A stretch of DNA of 64,000 nucleotides, taken from assembly GCF_002196705.1 (NCBI RefSeq), contig NZ_NADJ01000039.1:493631-557630 (forward strand), given 5' to 3'. Source of the DNA: Desulfosporosinus sp. FKB. GTDB lineage: Bacteria > Bacillota > Desulfitobacteriia > Desulfitobacteriales > Desulfitobacteriaceae. The notes under the pieces are model-generated. The model ran no database searches. It was not told the DNA's origin and worked only from the letters and a program-made list of their open reading frames with translations. The position numbers and the translations under genes are program-made. Shown here piece by piece: positions 51,946 to 60,041 of the stretch (the first letter of the stretch is position 1; each line of letters opens with the position of its first letter).

Positions 51946-52013
51946 TCACGTAATATCAACACCATCAACGTTGCGAACGCGATCATCAATGACATCACAT
52001 GATAATCATCCAT
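51933..52013 (-). CDS. Putative holin-like toxin peptide (type I toxin)
   Basis: 26 residues, MDDYHVMSLMIAFATLM followed by VLILREKQK. The short acidic start, one hydrophobic helix with LMIAFATL and a basic tail match the Hol-Tox family of small membrane toxins in Firmicutes. AGGAGGT is 7 nt before the ATG. A TATAAT (52086-52081) upstream on the same strand and a strong terminator at 51804-51852 give a small transcript of about 270 nt. The peptide is expected to depolarise or perturb the membrane; regulation by antisense RNA is inferred. Confidence 0.72.
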   Translation of the reverse strand: MDDYHVMSLMIAFATLMVLILREKQK

Positions 52014-52144
52014 TGGCCTCACCTCCTTTCCATCGGAGGCTTGACCGCCCACCCTTTGCCCTATTCATTGTACTATTAATATTATACTATTAACTTAAGG
52101 ATACATCATTATAAAGAAACTGTCTTACCTCTAATAAAGGAGCA

Positions 52145-52315
52145 ATGACCGTTTCTTTTTTTATAGAAAAACTTCTTTTCTTTCCAATTATCAGAACAGC
52201 AATCGAGTCCTATGGGCGCAAAATCCTTCAAATTGATTTAAATCTTCCCTTGATAAAGGAACGAATTAATTTAGCTGTTATTTATAAGAAATATTTCACA
52301 AAAGCTTGTGAATAA
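52145..52315 (+). CDS. Possible 56-residue protein
   Basis: ATG at 52145 opens 56 codons (MTVSFFIEKLLFFPIIRTAI ... YKKYFTKACE). AAAGGAG is present but only 2 nt before the ATG, which is too close. Composition is protein-like (mixed hydrophobic and charged helices) but no family is recognised. It may be a chance frame or a gene remnant upstream of the lct promoter. Confidence 0.2.
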   Translation: MTVSFFIEKLLFFPIIRTAIESYGRKILQIDLNLPLIKERINLAVIYKKYFTKACE

Positions 52316-52322
52316 ATAGATT

Positions 52323-52351
52323 TTGAACAACTATGAATCTTATGCTATATT
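52323..52351 (+). promoter_or_regulatory. Promoter of the lactate dehydrogenase operon
   Basis: TTGAAC (52323-52328), 17-bp spacer, TATATT (52346-52351). The start of transcription would lie near 52358, directly before the palindrome at 52369. Confidence 0.6.
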
Positions 52352-52368
52352 AAAATCAATCGGTCTGA

Positions 52369-52379
52369 TGGTCTGACCA
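52369..52379. promoter_or_regulatory. GntR/FadR-type operator TGGTCTGACCA
   Basis: A perfect 11-bp palindrome with the TGGTNNNACCA form used by FadR-subfamily GntR regulators (PdhR, LldR). GGTCTGA is repeated just before it at 52362. It lies about 10 bp past the predicted start, where a bound repressor would block the polymerase. No GntR gene lies in the window. Confidence 0.6.
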
Positions 52380-52467
52380 CATACCAAATTTCACAAACTT
52401 TTATTTTCCTTCCTTTCATTATTCGATTCCTTTTTTACCATCTTAAATCAACAGGGAGGTTTTACTC

Positions 52468-53256
52468 ATGGAAATTCTCGTATGTATTAAGCAAGTTCCA
52501 GGAACCTCGAAAATTGACGTAGACCCAATTACAGGGGTCTTAAAACGCGACGGCGTTGACTCCAAAATGAATCCCTACGATCTATACGCCCTTGAAACCG
52601 CTTTAAGACTTAAAGAACAACATGGCGGAACTATTAAAGTCATTAGCATGGGACCGCCACAGGCTAAAGACGTTATCAGAGAAGCTTATATGATGGGAGT
52701 CGACGAAGGGGCTTTAGTTTCAGATCGTAAATTCGCGGGAGCCGATGTTCTGGCCACCTCCTATACAATTTCTCAAGGAGTCCGCCAACTTGGCAGCTTC
52801 GATCTCATACTTTGCGGTAAGCAGACGACGGATGGAGATACAGCCCAAGTGGGCCCGGAGATGGCTGAGTATTTGGGCGTTCCCCATATAGCCAACGTTT
52901 TAAATATTATTGAAGTCAACGATACTTCCATCCTTATAGAAATGGATATGGCTAATACCATAGAAGTTGCCGAAATTAACTTTCCCTGTCTTTTAACTGT
53001 AGAAAAGGATATTTTTCAGCCCAGACTTCCTTCCTATAAGAAAAAATTAAGCACCAAGGACAGGGAAATTAAAATCATTTCTTTTAAAGATTTCGAAGAT
53101 CAAAATGAACACAGATATGGACTCGCAGGTTCACCCACTCAAGTAGAACGCATCTTTCCTCCGTCCGCTAATACTGACAGAGAGACCTGGACGGGCACCC
53201 CAAGAGAATTAAGTTCCCAAATTGTTACTAAGCTAAGACAGTTAAAGTTTGTTTAG
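52468..53256 (+). CDS. lctB: Electron transfer flavoprotein beta subunit, lactate dehydrogenase-linked
   Basis: 262 residues, starting MEILVCIKQVPGTSKIDVDP, with DLILCGKQTTDGDTAQVGPE and MANTIEVAEINFPCLLTVEK, the EtfB blocks that bind AMP or the bifurcating FAD in this class. GGGAGG precedes the ATG. It is followed by EtfA with a ferredoxin domain and a FAD lactate dehydrogenase, the same order as the Acetobacterium woodii lctBCD operon, in which NAD+-dependent lactate oxidation is driven by reduced ferredoxin. Function is inferred from that order. Confidence 0.88.
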   Translation: MEILVCIKQVPGTSKIDVDPITGVLKRDGVDSKMNPYDLYALETALRLKEQHGGTIKVISMGPPQAKDVIREAYMMGVDEGALVSDRKFAGADVLATSYTISQGVRQLGSFDLILCGKQTTDGDTAQVGPEMAEYLGVPHIANVLNIIEVNDTSILIEMDMANTIEVAEINFPCLLTVEKDIFQPRLPSYKKKLSTKDREIKIISFKDFEDQNEHRYGLAGSPTQVERIFPPSANTDRETWTGTPRELSSQIVTKLRQLKFV

Positions 53257-53269
53257 AGGGGGAAGATTC

Positions 53270-54478
53270 ATGAGTAAATTAATTTGCCATCAAGAAAATC
53301 TGGACGAATCCAAAATTCAAGAATTAGTGAATATTTGCCCCTTTGGAGCTCTTGAAGCTAAAAACGGGACCCTTGAAATCACAGCCGGATGTAAAATGTG
53401 TAAGTTATGCGTTAAAAAAGGTCCGCAAGGGGTTATGGAATTCATCGAAGAAGCCGTGCCTTCCGTTGATAAGAGTTTATGGAAGGGTATTGGAGTCTAC
53501 GTTGATCATATCGAAGGAGAGCTTCATCCTGTAACCCTGGAATTAATCGGCAAGGCCAGAGAACTTGCCTCTGCCGTCAATTTTCCGGTTTATTGCGTTT
53601 TTATAGGCTACAACATTAAAGATAAAGCTCAAGAATTACTTCATTATGGTGTCGATGAAGTCTTTGTCTATGATTATGAAGAATTAAAACATTTTCGTAT
53701 TGAACCTTATACCGCAGCCTTTGCAGACTTTATTCAAAAAGTAAAACCATCGTCTTTGCTCGTCGGTGCAACTACCATCGGTCGTTCTCTGGCTCCCAGA
53801 ATCGCGGCAAGATTTCGAACCGGATTAACCGCTGATTGCACAACCCTTGAAATGAAGGAAAATACTGACCTGGTGCAGATCAGACCCGCTTTTGGAGGCA
53901 ACATTATGGCCCAGATCATTTGCCCTAATACAAGACCTCAGATGGCAACGGTGCGCTATAAGGTTATGACTGCTCCGGAAAGGCAATGTGAGCCCAGCGG
54001 TAAGATCACCCATTGTGAATTAGATCCGGCAAAATTAGTGTCTGGAATTAAAGTCTTAAAAGTAACTCGCAAAGAGGTCGAAGAAAATATCTCTGATGCA
54101 GAAGTGATTATCGCTGTCGGACGAGCCCTCAAATCCGAAAAAGATCTGACGATGATTGAAGAATTAGCTCAATTATTAGGCGCCCAAATTGCGGGCACGC
54201 GCCCCTTAGTTGAAGCAGGTTGGTTAAATGCCAAACGGCAAATTGGCTTATCTGGACGAACTGTTAAACCCAAACTGATCATCACCCTCGGAATTTCGGG
54301 TGCTGTCCAGTTCACTGCCGGCATGAACGGTTCAGACCAAATTTTTGCCATCAATAAAGACCCCCAAGCGTCAATTTTCAATATTGCTCATTATGGGATC
54401 ATTGGAGATATCTATGAGATTGTTCCTCAACTAATTGAAAATCTGAAAAGCTCTAAGTCTCTGGCTTGCGCGCGTTAA
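53270..54478 (+). CDS. lctC: Electron transfer flavoprotein alpha subunit with N-terminal ferredoxin domain
   Basis: 402 residues from the ATG at 53270 (AGGGGGA upstream). Residues 1-65 carry a [4Fe-4S]-type segment (NICPFGALEA and CKMCKLCVKKGPQG), then the EtfA domain with the FAD-binding C-terminus (GRALKSEKDL, GLSGRTVKPKLIITLGISGA, INKDPQASIFNIAHYGI). The ferredoxin extension is found in the confurcating lactate dehydrogenase EtfA. It is 13 bp behind etfB. A three-hairpin spacer separates it from the oxidase. Confidence 0.9.
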   Translation: MSKLICHQENLDESKIQELVNICPFGALEAKNGTLEITAGCKMCKLCVKKGPQGVMEFIEEAVPSVDKSLWKGIGVYVDHIEGELHPVTLELIGKARELASAVNFPVYCVFIGYNIKDKAQELLHYGVDEVFVYDYEELKHFRIEPYTAAFADFIQKVKPSSLLVGATTIGRSLAPRIAARFRTGLTADCTTLEMKENTDLVQIRPAFGGNIMAQIICPNTRPQMATVRYKVMTAPERQCEPSGKITHCELDPAKLVSGIKVLKVTRKEVEENISDAEVIIAVGRALKSEKDLTMIEELAQLLGAQIAGTRPLVEAGWLNAKRQIGLSGRTVKPKLIITLGISGAVQFTAGMNGSDQIFAINKDPQASIFNIAHYGIIGDIYEIVPQLIENLKSSKSLACAR

Positions 54479-54514
54479 GGATCAGAGCAGGTCAACTCAA
54501 AAGAAAACTATGCA

Positions 54515-54606
54515 GGCCGTCCCTGGCTTCAGAGACATTCGGCCAATCCGCACTGCAGGAGTATCGTAATGCGCTGCAGTGTGGCGATAAGCTCGTCCGC
54601 TTATCG
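54515..54606 (+). other. Three adjacent hairpins between etfA and the lactate oxidase gene
   Basis: GGCCG/CGGCC (54515-54544), CCGCACTGCAG/CTGCAGTGTGG (54548-54584) and CGATAAGC/GCTTATCG (54585-54606) follow one another without gaps; the second and third stack directly. The block is much richer in GC than the flanks and lacks a T run. A short ACTTT/AAAGT hairpin at 54629 precedes the next ribosome site. Confidence 0.6.
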
Positions 54607-54660
54607 TTATGGGCAGGGAGCTGTTGTACTTTCGGAAAGTAAAAACGCGGAGGTATTTTC

Positions 54661-56061
54661 ATGAATAACTATAAAACGCTGGATGCTAATGATAGAGAGT
54701 TTTTAGTCTCTTTATTAGGGGAAGAACGAGTCTTCACGGGTGAAGCAATTAGTGACGATTTCAGTCATGATGAATTAGGAGGCATCAGTAAACTTCCGGA
54801 GGTTTTAGTAAACGTTTTGACCACCGCTGAAGTCTCTGAAATTATGCGCTATGCCTATGAAAACAATATTCCTGTGGTGGCCCGCGGTTCAGGAACAGGT
54901 CTTGTTGGAGCTTCGGTTCCTATCTTCGGAGGTATCATGCTGAATATGTGCGGCATGAACAAGATCCTGGAACTGGATGAAGAAAACTTAACCCTCACCT
55001 TAGAACCCGGAGTACTCTTAATGGAAATCAGCAAATATGTCGAAGATCGTGATTTGTTTTACCCGCCGGATCCTGGTGAAAAGTCAGCTACCATTGGAGG
55101 AAATATTAATACTAATGCCGGCGGCATGAGAGCCGTTAAATACGGCGTAACCAGGGACTATATTCGTGGTCTGGAGATTGTCCTGCCTAACGGCAGCGTT
55201 ATTAATGTCGGTGGAAAAGTTGTTAAAAACTCATCCGGTTACAGCATAAAAGATTTAATATGTGGATCAGAGGGAACACTGGGCATTGTTACCAAAGCAA
55301 CCTTAAAGTTAATTCCGCTGCCGAAAAAAGCGATTTCCCTCTTATTACCCTTTCCTGATCTTGATAAAGCCATTAGTACTGTTCCGAAGATTATTAAGTC
55401 CAAAAGTACTCCTACGGCCATAGAGTTTATGCAGAGGGAAGTTATTCTTGCAGCCGAGGAATTTCTGGGCAAAAAGTTCCCTGACAACTCTTCAGATGCC
55501 TATCTCTTGCTGACTTTTGATGGCAATAGCACCGAAGAATTAGAAAAGGACTACGAGAAAGTGGCTAATATTTGTCTCGAGGAAGGTGCTCTGGATGCCT
55601 TTATTATTGATACCGACGAGCGAAAAGAAGCTGTCTGGTCTGCCCGGGGCGCATTCCTGGAGGCAGTAAAAGCTTCCACCACTGACATGGACGAATGTGA
55701 TGTTGTCGTTCCGCGTAATAAAGTTGCTGAGTTTATTAAATACACCCATCTCCTACAGGAACAATTTAAGGTTAGAATTAGAAGCTTTGGTCATGCCGGT
55801 GATGGCAACCTGCACGTCTATGTCTTAAAAGATAACCTTTCTGATGAAGCTTGGCCAAAGAAACTTGCGGAAGTTTTTGACGCAATGTATCGAAAATCTC
55901 AGGAACTTCAGGGACTGGTATCCGGAGAACACGGTATTGGCTATGCCAAAAAGCAATACATGTTCGACCAATATGAACCTGAGTATGTAGCGCTGATGAA
56001 AAATATCAAATTAGCCTTTGACCCCAAAAACATCCTCAATCCCGGTAAAGTGTGTGAGTAA
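54661..56061 (+). CDS. lctD: FAD-linked lactate/glycolate dehydrogenase
   Basis: 466 residues of the GlcD/D-lactate dehydrogenase family. The PCMH FAD site is clear ([60 protein letters not shown]), and the C-terminal part has [15 protein letters not shown] and [14 protein letters not shown], the substrate/metal-binding histidines. As the partner of EtfBA it oxidises lactate to pyruvate. GGAGG precedes the ATG. It lies 182 bp behind etfA, far for an operon gene, with the hairpin block between. Confidence 0.9.
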   Translation: MNNYKTLDANDREFLVSLLGEERVFTGEAISDDFSHDELGGISKLPEVLVNVLTTAEVSEIMRYAYENNIPVVARGSGTGLVGASVPIFGGIMLNMCGMNKILELDEENLTLTLEPGVLLMEISKYVEDRDLFYPPDPGEKSATIGGNINTNAGGMRAVKYGVTRDYIRGLEIVLPNGSVINVGGKVVKNSSGYSIKDLICGSEGTLGIVTKATLKLIPLPKKAISLLLPFPDLDKAISTVPKIIKSKSTPTAIEFMQREVILAAEEFLGKKFPDNSSDAYLLLTFDGNSTEELEKDYEKVANICLEEGALDAFIIDTDERKEAVWSARGAFLEAVKASTTDMDECDVVVPRNKVAEFIKYTHLLQEQFKVRIRSFGHAGDGNLHVYVLKDNLSDEAWPKKLAEVFDAMYRKSQELQGLVSGEHGIGYAKKQYMFDQYEPEYVALMKNIKLAFDPKNILNPGKVCE

Positions 56062-56077
56062 GATTATACTATGATTG

Positions 56078-56124
56078 AAAGAGTTGCAGCAAACGACAAA
56101 AATTGTTCGCTGCAACTCTTTTCG
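56078..56124 (+). terminator. Terminator of the lactate dehydrogenase operon
   Basis: AAGAGTTGCAGC and GCTGCAACTCTTTT, a 12-bp stem ending in a T run. The remainder of the 56062-56363 gap shows nothing else but the repeats at 56317. Confidence 0.85.
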
Positions 56125-56316
56125 TTTTCATAGGGATAATTTTAAGATTCCTGAATCTTCGCATGAGTTAGTACCGGTTTAAGTAATTACTTCGCAAGCC
56201 AAAATATTCGACTCATTTTCAACGATTTATAACTTATATACCAGCATTTACCAAAACCTTTGCCTTGGCAAATACAAAGCTCAACATCTTTCGCCTGACT
56301 CCAGTAGTATACTAGA

Positions 56317-56341
56317 CTTGTTCGATACTACTTGTTCGATA
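56317..56341 (+). repeat. Two 11-bp direct repeats before the receiver gene
   Basis: CTTGTTCGATA at 56317-56327 and 56331-56341, with a 14-bp period, directly before the ribosome site of the gene at 56364. They may be a regulator site. Confidence 0.45.
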
Positions 56342-56363
56342 ATGACTAAATTGGAGGATTTTC

Positions 56364-56738
56364 ATGGCTAAGATTTTAGTGATTGAAGACAATCCTGCGA
56401 TCGGGTTAGTTATTCAAATAACTTTAACCGACCAAGGACATCAGGTGGACTTGCGAAAAAATGCCTTAGATGCTTTGACTTTAATGAGAAATGGGACAAT
56501 TCCCGATTTAATATTAACGGACCTAATAATGAAGGAAATGAGCGGCAAAGATTTAGTGAGAAGAATAAGGGAGGATCATCTATTACATGATCTCCCCGTG
56601 GTAATCATTACGGGCTGCTTCCCCGATTCTAAAATCTTACCAGATCCTGACGAATTTCAGGGACTACTGATGAAACCCTTTGATATTAATGACCTGATAA
56701 CTATTGTTGCTGATCTTACGTCAACAAAAGCTGCCTAA
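56364..56738 (+). CDS. Stand-alone receiver-domain protein
   Basis: 124 residues forming a single receiver (KILVIEDNPAIGLVIQITLT; acceptor Asp in PDLILTDLIMKEMSG; Thr in VVIITGC; Lys in LLMKPFDIND). No output domain follows. Such proteins act in phosphorelays or chemotaxis-like signalling, or bind a partner. No kinase lies next to it. GGAGG precedes the ATG. Partner unknown. Confidence 0.88.
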   Translation: MAKILVIEDNPAIGLVIQITLTDQGHQVDLRKNALDALTLMRNGTIPDLILTDLIMKEMSGKDLVRRIREDHLLHDLPVVIITGCFPDSKILPDPDEFQGLLMKPFDINDLITIVADLTSTKAA

Positions 56739-56756
56739 AGACTATTTTGATCTTAC

Positions 56757-56936
56757 CTAATGTACAAGAAACGGTCTAACTTCTTCAAGGGCCTTTTTTA
56801 ATTCCTCAAGGGCATGTTCATCCATTCTTCCAGAATTACGCATTCTTTGAATTAAGTCTTCAGGAGTAATCCCTTGCATTCGCATAGCTGAAACAATCTC
56901 TTTTTCGTCTTTCGTTAAATCCTTCCATTCCCGCAC
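56757..56936 (-). CDS. Small helical protein of unknown function
   Basis: 59 residues from a GTG at 56936, 7 nt behind GGAGGT; a TTG earlier in the frame lies on the ribosome site itself. All-helical and charged (REWKDLTKDEKEIVSAMRMQ; GRMDEHALEELKKALEEVRP). It converges with the receiver gene. No family recognised. Confidence 0.55.
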   Translation of the reverse strand: MREWKDLTKDEKEIVSAMRMQGITPEDLIQRMRNSGRMDEHALEELKKALEEVRPFLVH

Positions 56937-57132
56937 GGTAAACACCTCCAAATATTAAACGAATTGTCGTTCTAGTCTTTGAATTGCCGTTTGGTTCTAT
57001 TCATAGATTTTAAAGAGTGTTTCGCATACCTTTGAGTTTCACAAATTCTTGACATTTTCTTAAAATTTTCTCCTCCAAAATTGGGCATTCTAAGTTACGT
57101 TCCAGTTAAATAACTACAAGGAGGAGTGCAAA

Positions 57133-57456
57133 TTGTTAAGAAAGTTTGCAGTGACTTCATTAACCGTAGCTTTCCTGGCTTTAGGTGCCGGAACCTGTTT
57201 AGCTGCTCCGGATCCTGCGAAACTTGATGAGCTTAAAGCCTTAAACCAGCAAATGTTCACGCTGAAAAAGCAAATGGTGGATAAACAATTGGAAGCTGGA
57301 CTCCTTGATCAGGAAAAAGCAGCCAAAATAAAAACCTTCATTGAAGAGCGTCAAAAGCAGGTTGAAGATGATTTTGCTAAAGGACAATATTCCGGCTTCG
57401 GAAAGAAACACGGTCATGGCTTTAGTAAAACAAGCCCTTCTCCAAGTAACAGTTAG
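57133..57456 (+). CDS. Secreted DUF2680-type protein
   Basis: 107 residues from a TTG at 57133 with AAGGAGGAG upstream. Signal peptide (MLRKFAVTSLTVAFLALGAG, ending CLA-AP at about 25), then a helical region (LKALNQQMFTLKKQMVDKQL, AAKIKTFIEERQKQVEDDFA) of the DUF2680/YckD type and a Gly/His/Ser tail. Small exported proteins of this type are common in Firmicutes; the role is unknown. Confidence 0.7.
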   Translation: MLRKFAVTSLTVAFLALGAGTCLAAPDPAKLDELKALNQQMFTLKKQMVDKQLEAGLLDQEKAAKIKTFIEERQKQVEDDFAKGQYSGFGKKHGHGFSKTSPSPSNS

Positions 57457-57488
57457 TCTTAAGTAACCTTACAGATTATCAACTGGAA

Positions 57489-57523
57489 CAGCCCCTCGGC
57501 TTATAAGCTGAGGGGCTTGCTTA
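57489..57523 (+). terminator. Terminator before the CODH cluster
   Basis: AGCCCCTC-GGCTTATAAGCT-GAGGGGCT followed by TGCTTAATTTATT; 33 bp after the DUF2680 stop. Confidence 0.85.
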
Positions 57524-57623
57524 ATTTATTGGCAACAAAGAATATGGTAAACTCCTTGCAAAAATGCCATAAAATGTAAACCTTTATCGTAAGATAACTT
57601 AGGAGTATTAAGGAGGGATAAAT

Positions 57624-58118
57624 GTGAGACATATTTTAGCCAGAAGCGAACTTTGCCTCGGATGCAAGAGCTGTGAACTGGCCTGCGCAGTTGCTCATTC
57701 AACCAGCAAAACCTTATTTCAAGCACTTGCTGAACCCAAGTTACCCCAAAAAAGAATCTTTGTCGAGTCCAATGGTGAACAAAATTTCCCCTTGCAATGC
57801 CGTCAGTGTTTAGATTCTCCTTGTGTTCATGCCTGTATGAGTGGAGCTATGCAAATTGACATCAAGACTGAGCTTATACAAGTTGACAGCCAAAAGTGTG
57901 TTGGATGTATGATGTGCGTCATGGTCTGTCCCTATGGAGTTATTGCTGAAATTCCATCAATCCGCCAAGTAGCAAAGTGCGACCGCTGCCTTGACTTAGA
58001 TTATAATCCCGCCTGTGTCTCAGCTTGCCCCACGAAAGCTTTGCAGTTTGTGGAGGTTCAGGAATTCACTCACAGCGGGAGAAGGGCCTTTCTAGAATTA
58101 ATGAAGGGAGTTAATTAA
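57624..58118 (+). CDS. cooF: CooF-like ferredoxin partner of CO dehydrogenase
   Basis: 164 residues from a GTG at 57624. Four [4Fe-4S] motifs (CLGCKSCELAC; CRQCLDSPCVHAC; CVGCMMCVMVCPYG; CDRCLDLDYNPACVSACPTK) as in CooF/HycB-type polyferredoxins, which take electrons from CooS. It ends one base before the cooS ATG, so the pair is co-translated. No CooA-like regulator gene or hydrogenase of the Coo type is near. Confidence 0.92.
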   Translation: MRHILARSELCLGCKSCELACAVAHSTSKTLFQALAEPKLPQKRIFVESNGEQNFPLQCRQCLDSPCVHACMSGAMQIDIKTELIQVDSQKCVGCMMCVMVCPYGVIAEIPSIRQVAKCDRCLDLDYNPACVSACPTKALQFVEVQEFTHSGRRAFLELMKGVN

Positions 58119-58119
58119 G

Positions 58120-60027
58120 ATGAAGTCTGCAAAATCAATCGATCCTGCCGTTATAGAATTATTGCCCAAAGCCTCTCTGGATGGAGTTGAAACGGTTTGG
58201 GATCGTTACGAAGCTCAACAACCTCAGTGTGGCTTTGGGAGCTTGGGAGTTTGTTGCCGGCACTGTGTTCAAGGCCCTTGCCGGATTGATCCCTTTGGTA
58301 ATGGCCCGAACAAAGGAATTTGCGGAGCTAGTGCGGAAACCATTGTAACACGCAATTTGCTGAGACAAGTGGCAGGCGGGGCGGCAGCTCATGTCGACCA
58401 TGCCTATGAGGCTGTTGAAGCATTAGAGTCAGCCGCCAAAGGAACGATTAATTACCCCATCGCGGATGAAATGAAACTTAAGCAACTTGCCCAAGGCTTA
58501 GGCATAGATGTCTCAGATAAAGACAAACAGGAACTTGCCCTGAAGATCGTTGAAGTTGCTTATAGCGATTTGGCGAACCATGAAAATAAGCCTGTTCAGT
58601 GGTTAATGGCTCACGCCCCCAGAGAAAGAATCGGTGTTTGGAAAAATCTGGGTATTCTTCCGCGCAACCCGGATCGGGAAATTCGTGAAGCCATGCACCA
58701 AACGACTATGGGAATGGATGCCGACCCCGTAAATCTCGTTTTGGCGACAGCTAAACAAGGTCTCGTAGATGGCTATTCCGGTTTAAAACTAGCAACAGAC
58801 ATGCAGGATATTCTATTTGGAACTCCTACACCCGTTATCACTGAAGCTAATTTAGGGGTTCTCAAAGAAGACTTTGTCAATCTGGTTGTCCATGGGCATG
58901 TCCCCCTGCTTTCGGAAAAAATCGTTTATTGGTCGAAGAAGCTTCAAGCAGAAGCTATTGCTGCCGGAGCTAAAGGAATTCAAGTCGCGGGAATTTGCTG
59001 CTCAGGCAACGAAGTCTTAATGCGCAACGGCATTCCACTTGCTACGAACTTCTTAGCCCAAGAATTAGCCATAGTTACAGGGGCAGTTGATGCTATGGTC
59101 GTCGACGTTCAATGTATTATGCCTTCTTTGGCCCAAGTCGCTTCTTGTTATCATACGGAAATCATCACAACTATGCCGATTGTCAAAATACCCGGAGCAA
59201 GCCACATACCCTTTACTTTGGAAAACGCAGATCAGGCTGCTCAAGAAATTGTGCGCAGGGCAATTACAGCTTATAGCCGAAGAGACAAGGAGAAAGTTAA
59301 AATTCCGAATCACAAATGTAAGATTATGGCTGGGTTTAGCGTGGAGGCTATCATTGGAATATTGAAAAGAATAGATCCCGAAGACCCACTCAAACCTCTC
59401 GTGGATAATATGGTTAAGGGCAATATATTAGGAGTGGTGGGCACAGTAGGCTGCAACAATATCAAAGTTACTCAAGATCTGATCCATGTAGAACTTGTGA
59501 AGGAACTTGTGAAAAATAACGTTTTAGTCGTTGCCACGGGATGTTCTGCCCACGCCCTGGCGAAAGCGGGGCTTATGAATTCCGAGGGAACGGAAAAGTA
59601 TGCTGGGGAAGGCCTAAAGACAGTCCTAACGGCCTTAGGCCAAGCTGCCGGTCTCAGTGCTCCCCTTCCACCGGTCCTGCATATGGGAAGCTGCGTTGAT
59701 AACTCAAGAATCGGGGATTTAGTCACAGCTATTGCCGCCTACCTGAAAACGGATTCTGCCGCATTGCCTGTGGCTGCAAGCGCTCCTGAACTCCAACATG
59801 AAAAGGCTCTAAGTATTGGGACTTGGGCCGTAACCTTGGGACTCACAACTCACCTTGGTGTTGTTCCGCCTGTTCTCGGGAGTAAAATGGTAACCGAGTT
59901 GCTTACCAAGGGCCTCAGTGATGTAATTGGCGGAAAATTCTATGTCGAAACCGATCCCCTTAAAGCGGCTGAAGGACTTCTTGAGGATATCCGGGCCAAG
60001 CGAAAAAAGCTCGGACTTCCTTGTTAA
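58120..60027 (+). CDS. cooS: Anaerobic Ni-containing carbon monoxide dehydrogenase catalytic subunit
   Basis: 635 residues, the usual CooS length. N-terminal B- and D-cluster cysteines (CGFGSLGVCCRHCVQGPCR and GICGASAETI), His in AAAHVDHAYEA, and C-cluster ligands in ICCSGNEVLMR, VDVQCIMPSL, VGTVGCNNIK, VVATGCSAHAL and HMGSCVDNSR. It oxidises CO to CO2 at the Ni-Fe C-cluster. The gene lies between cooF and a FAD oxidoreductase, a known arrangement (CooF-CooS-NADH/FAD oxidoreductase) suggesting NAD(P) or oxygen/peroxide-linked roles; which one is open. Confidence 0.96.
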   Translation: MKSAKSIDPAVIELLPKASLDGVETVWDRYEAQQPQCGFGSLGVCCRHCVQGPCRIDPFGNGPNKGICGASAETIVTRNLLRQVAGGAAAHVDHAYEAVEALESAAKGTINYPIADEMKLKQLAQGLGIDVSDKDKQELALKIVEVAYSDLANHENKPVQWLMAHAPRERIGVWKNLGILPRNPDREIREAMHQTTMGMDADPVNLVLATAKQGLVDGYSGLKLATDMQDILFGTPTPVITEANLGVLKEDFVNLVVHGHVPLLSEKIVYWSKKLQAEAIAAGAKGIQVAGICCSGNEVLMRNGIPLATNFLAQELAIVTGAVDAMVVDVQCIMPSLAQVASCYHTEIITTMPIVKIPGASHIPFTLENADQAAQEIVRRAITAYSRRDKEKVKIPNHKCKIMAGFSVEAIIGILKRIDPEDPLKPLVDNMVKGNILGVVGTVGCNNIKVTQDLIHVELVKELVKNNVLVVATGCSAHALAKAGLMNSEGTEKYAGEGLKTVLTALGQAAGLSAPLPPVLHMGSCVDNSRIGDLVTAIAAYLKTDSAALPVAASAPELQHEKALSIGTWAVTLGLTTHLGVVPPVLGSKMVTELLTKGLSDVIGGKFYVETDPLKAAEGLLEDIRAKRKKLGLPC

Positions 60028-60041
60028 GGAAGGTAGAAAAT

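Noticed and set aside
54515-54606. Transcription terminator after etfA
   Set aside because: The stems are strong but no T run follows on the plus strand, so factor-independent termination is unlikely.
57460-57623. CooA-type CO sensor site before cooF
   Set aside because: No clear CRP-like palindrome and no cooA gene were seen; only a terminator from the preceding gene is present.
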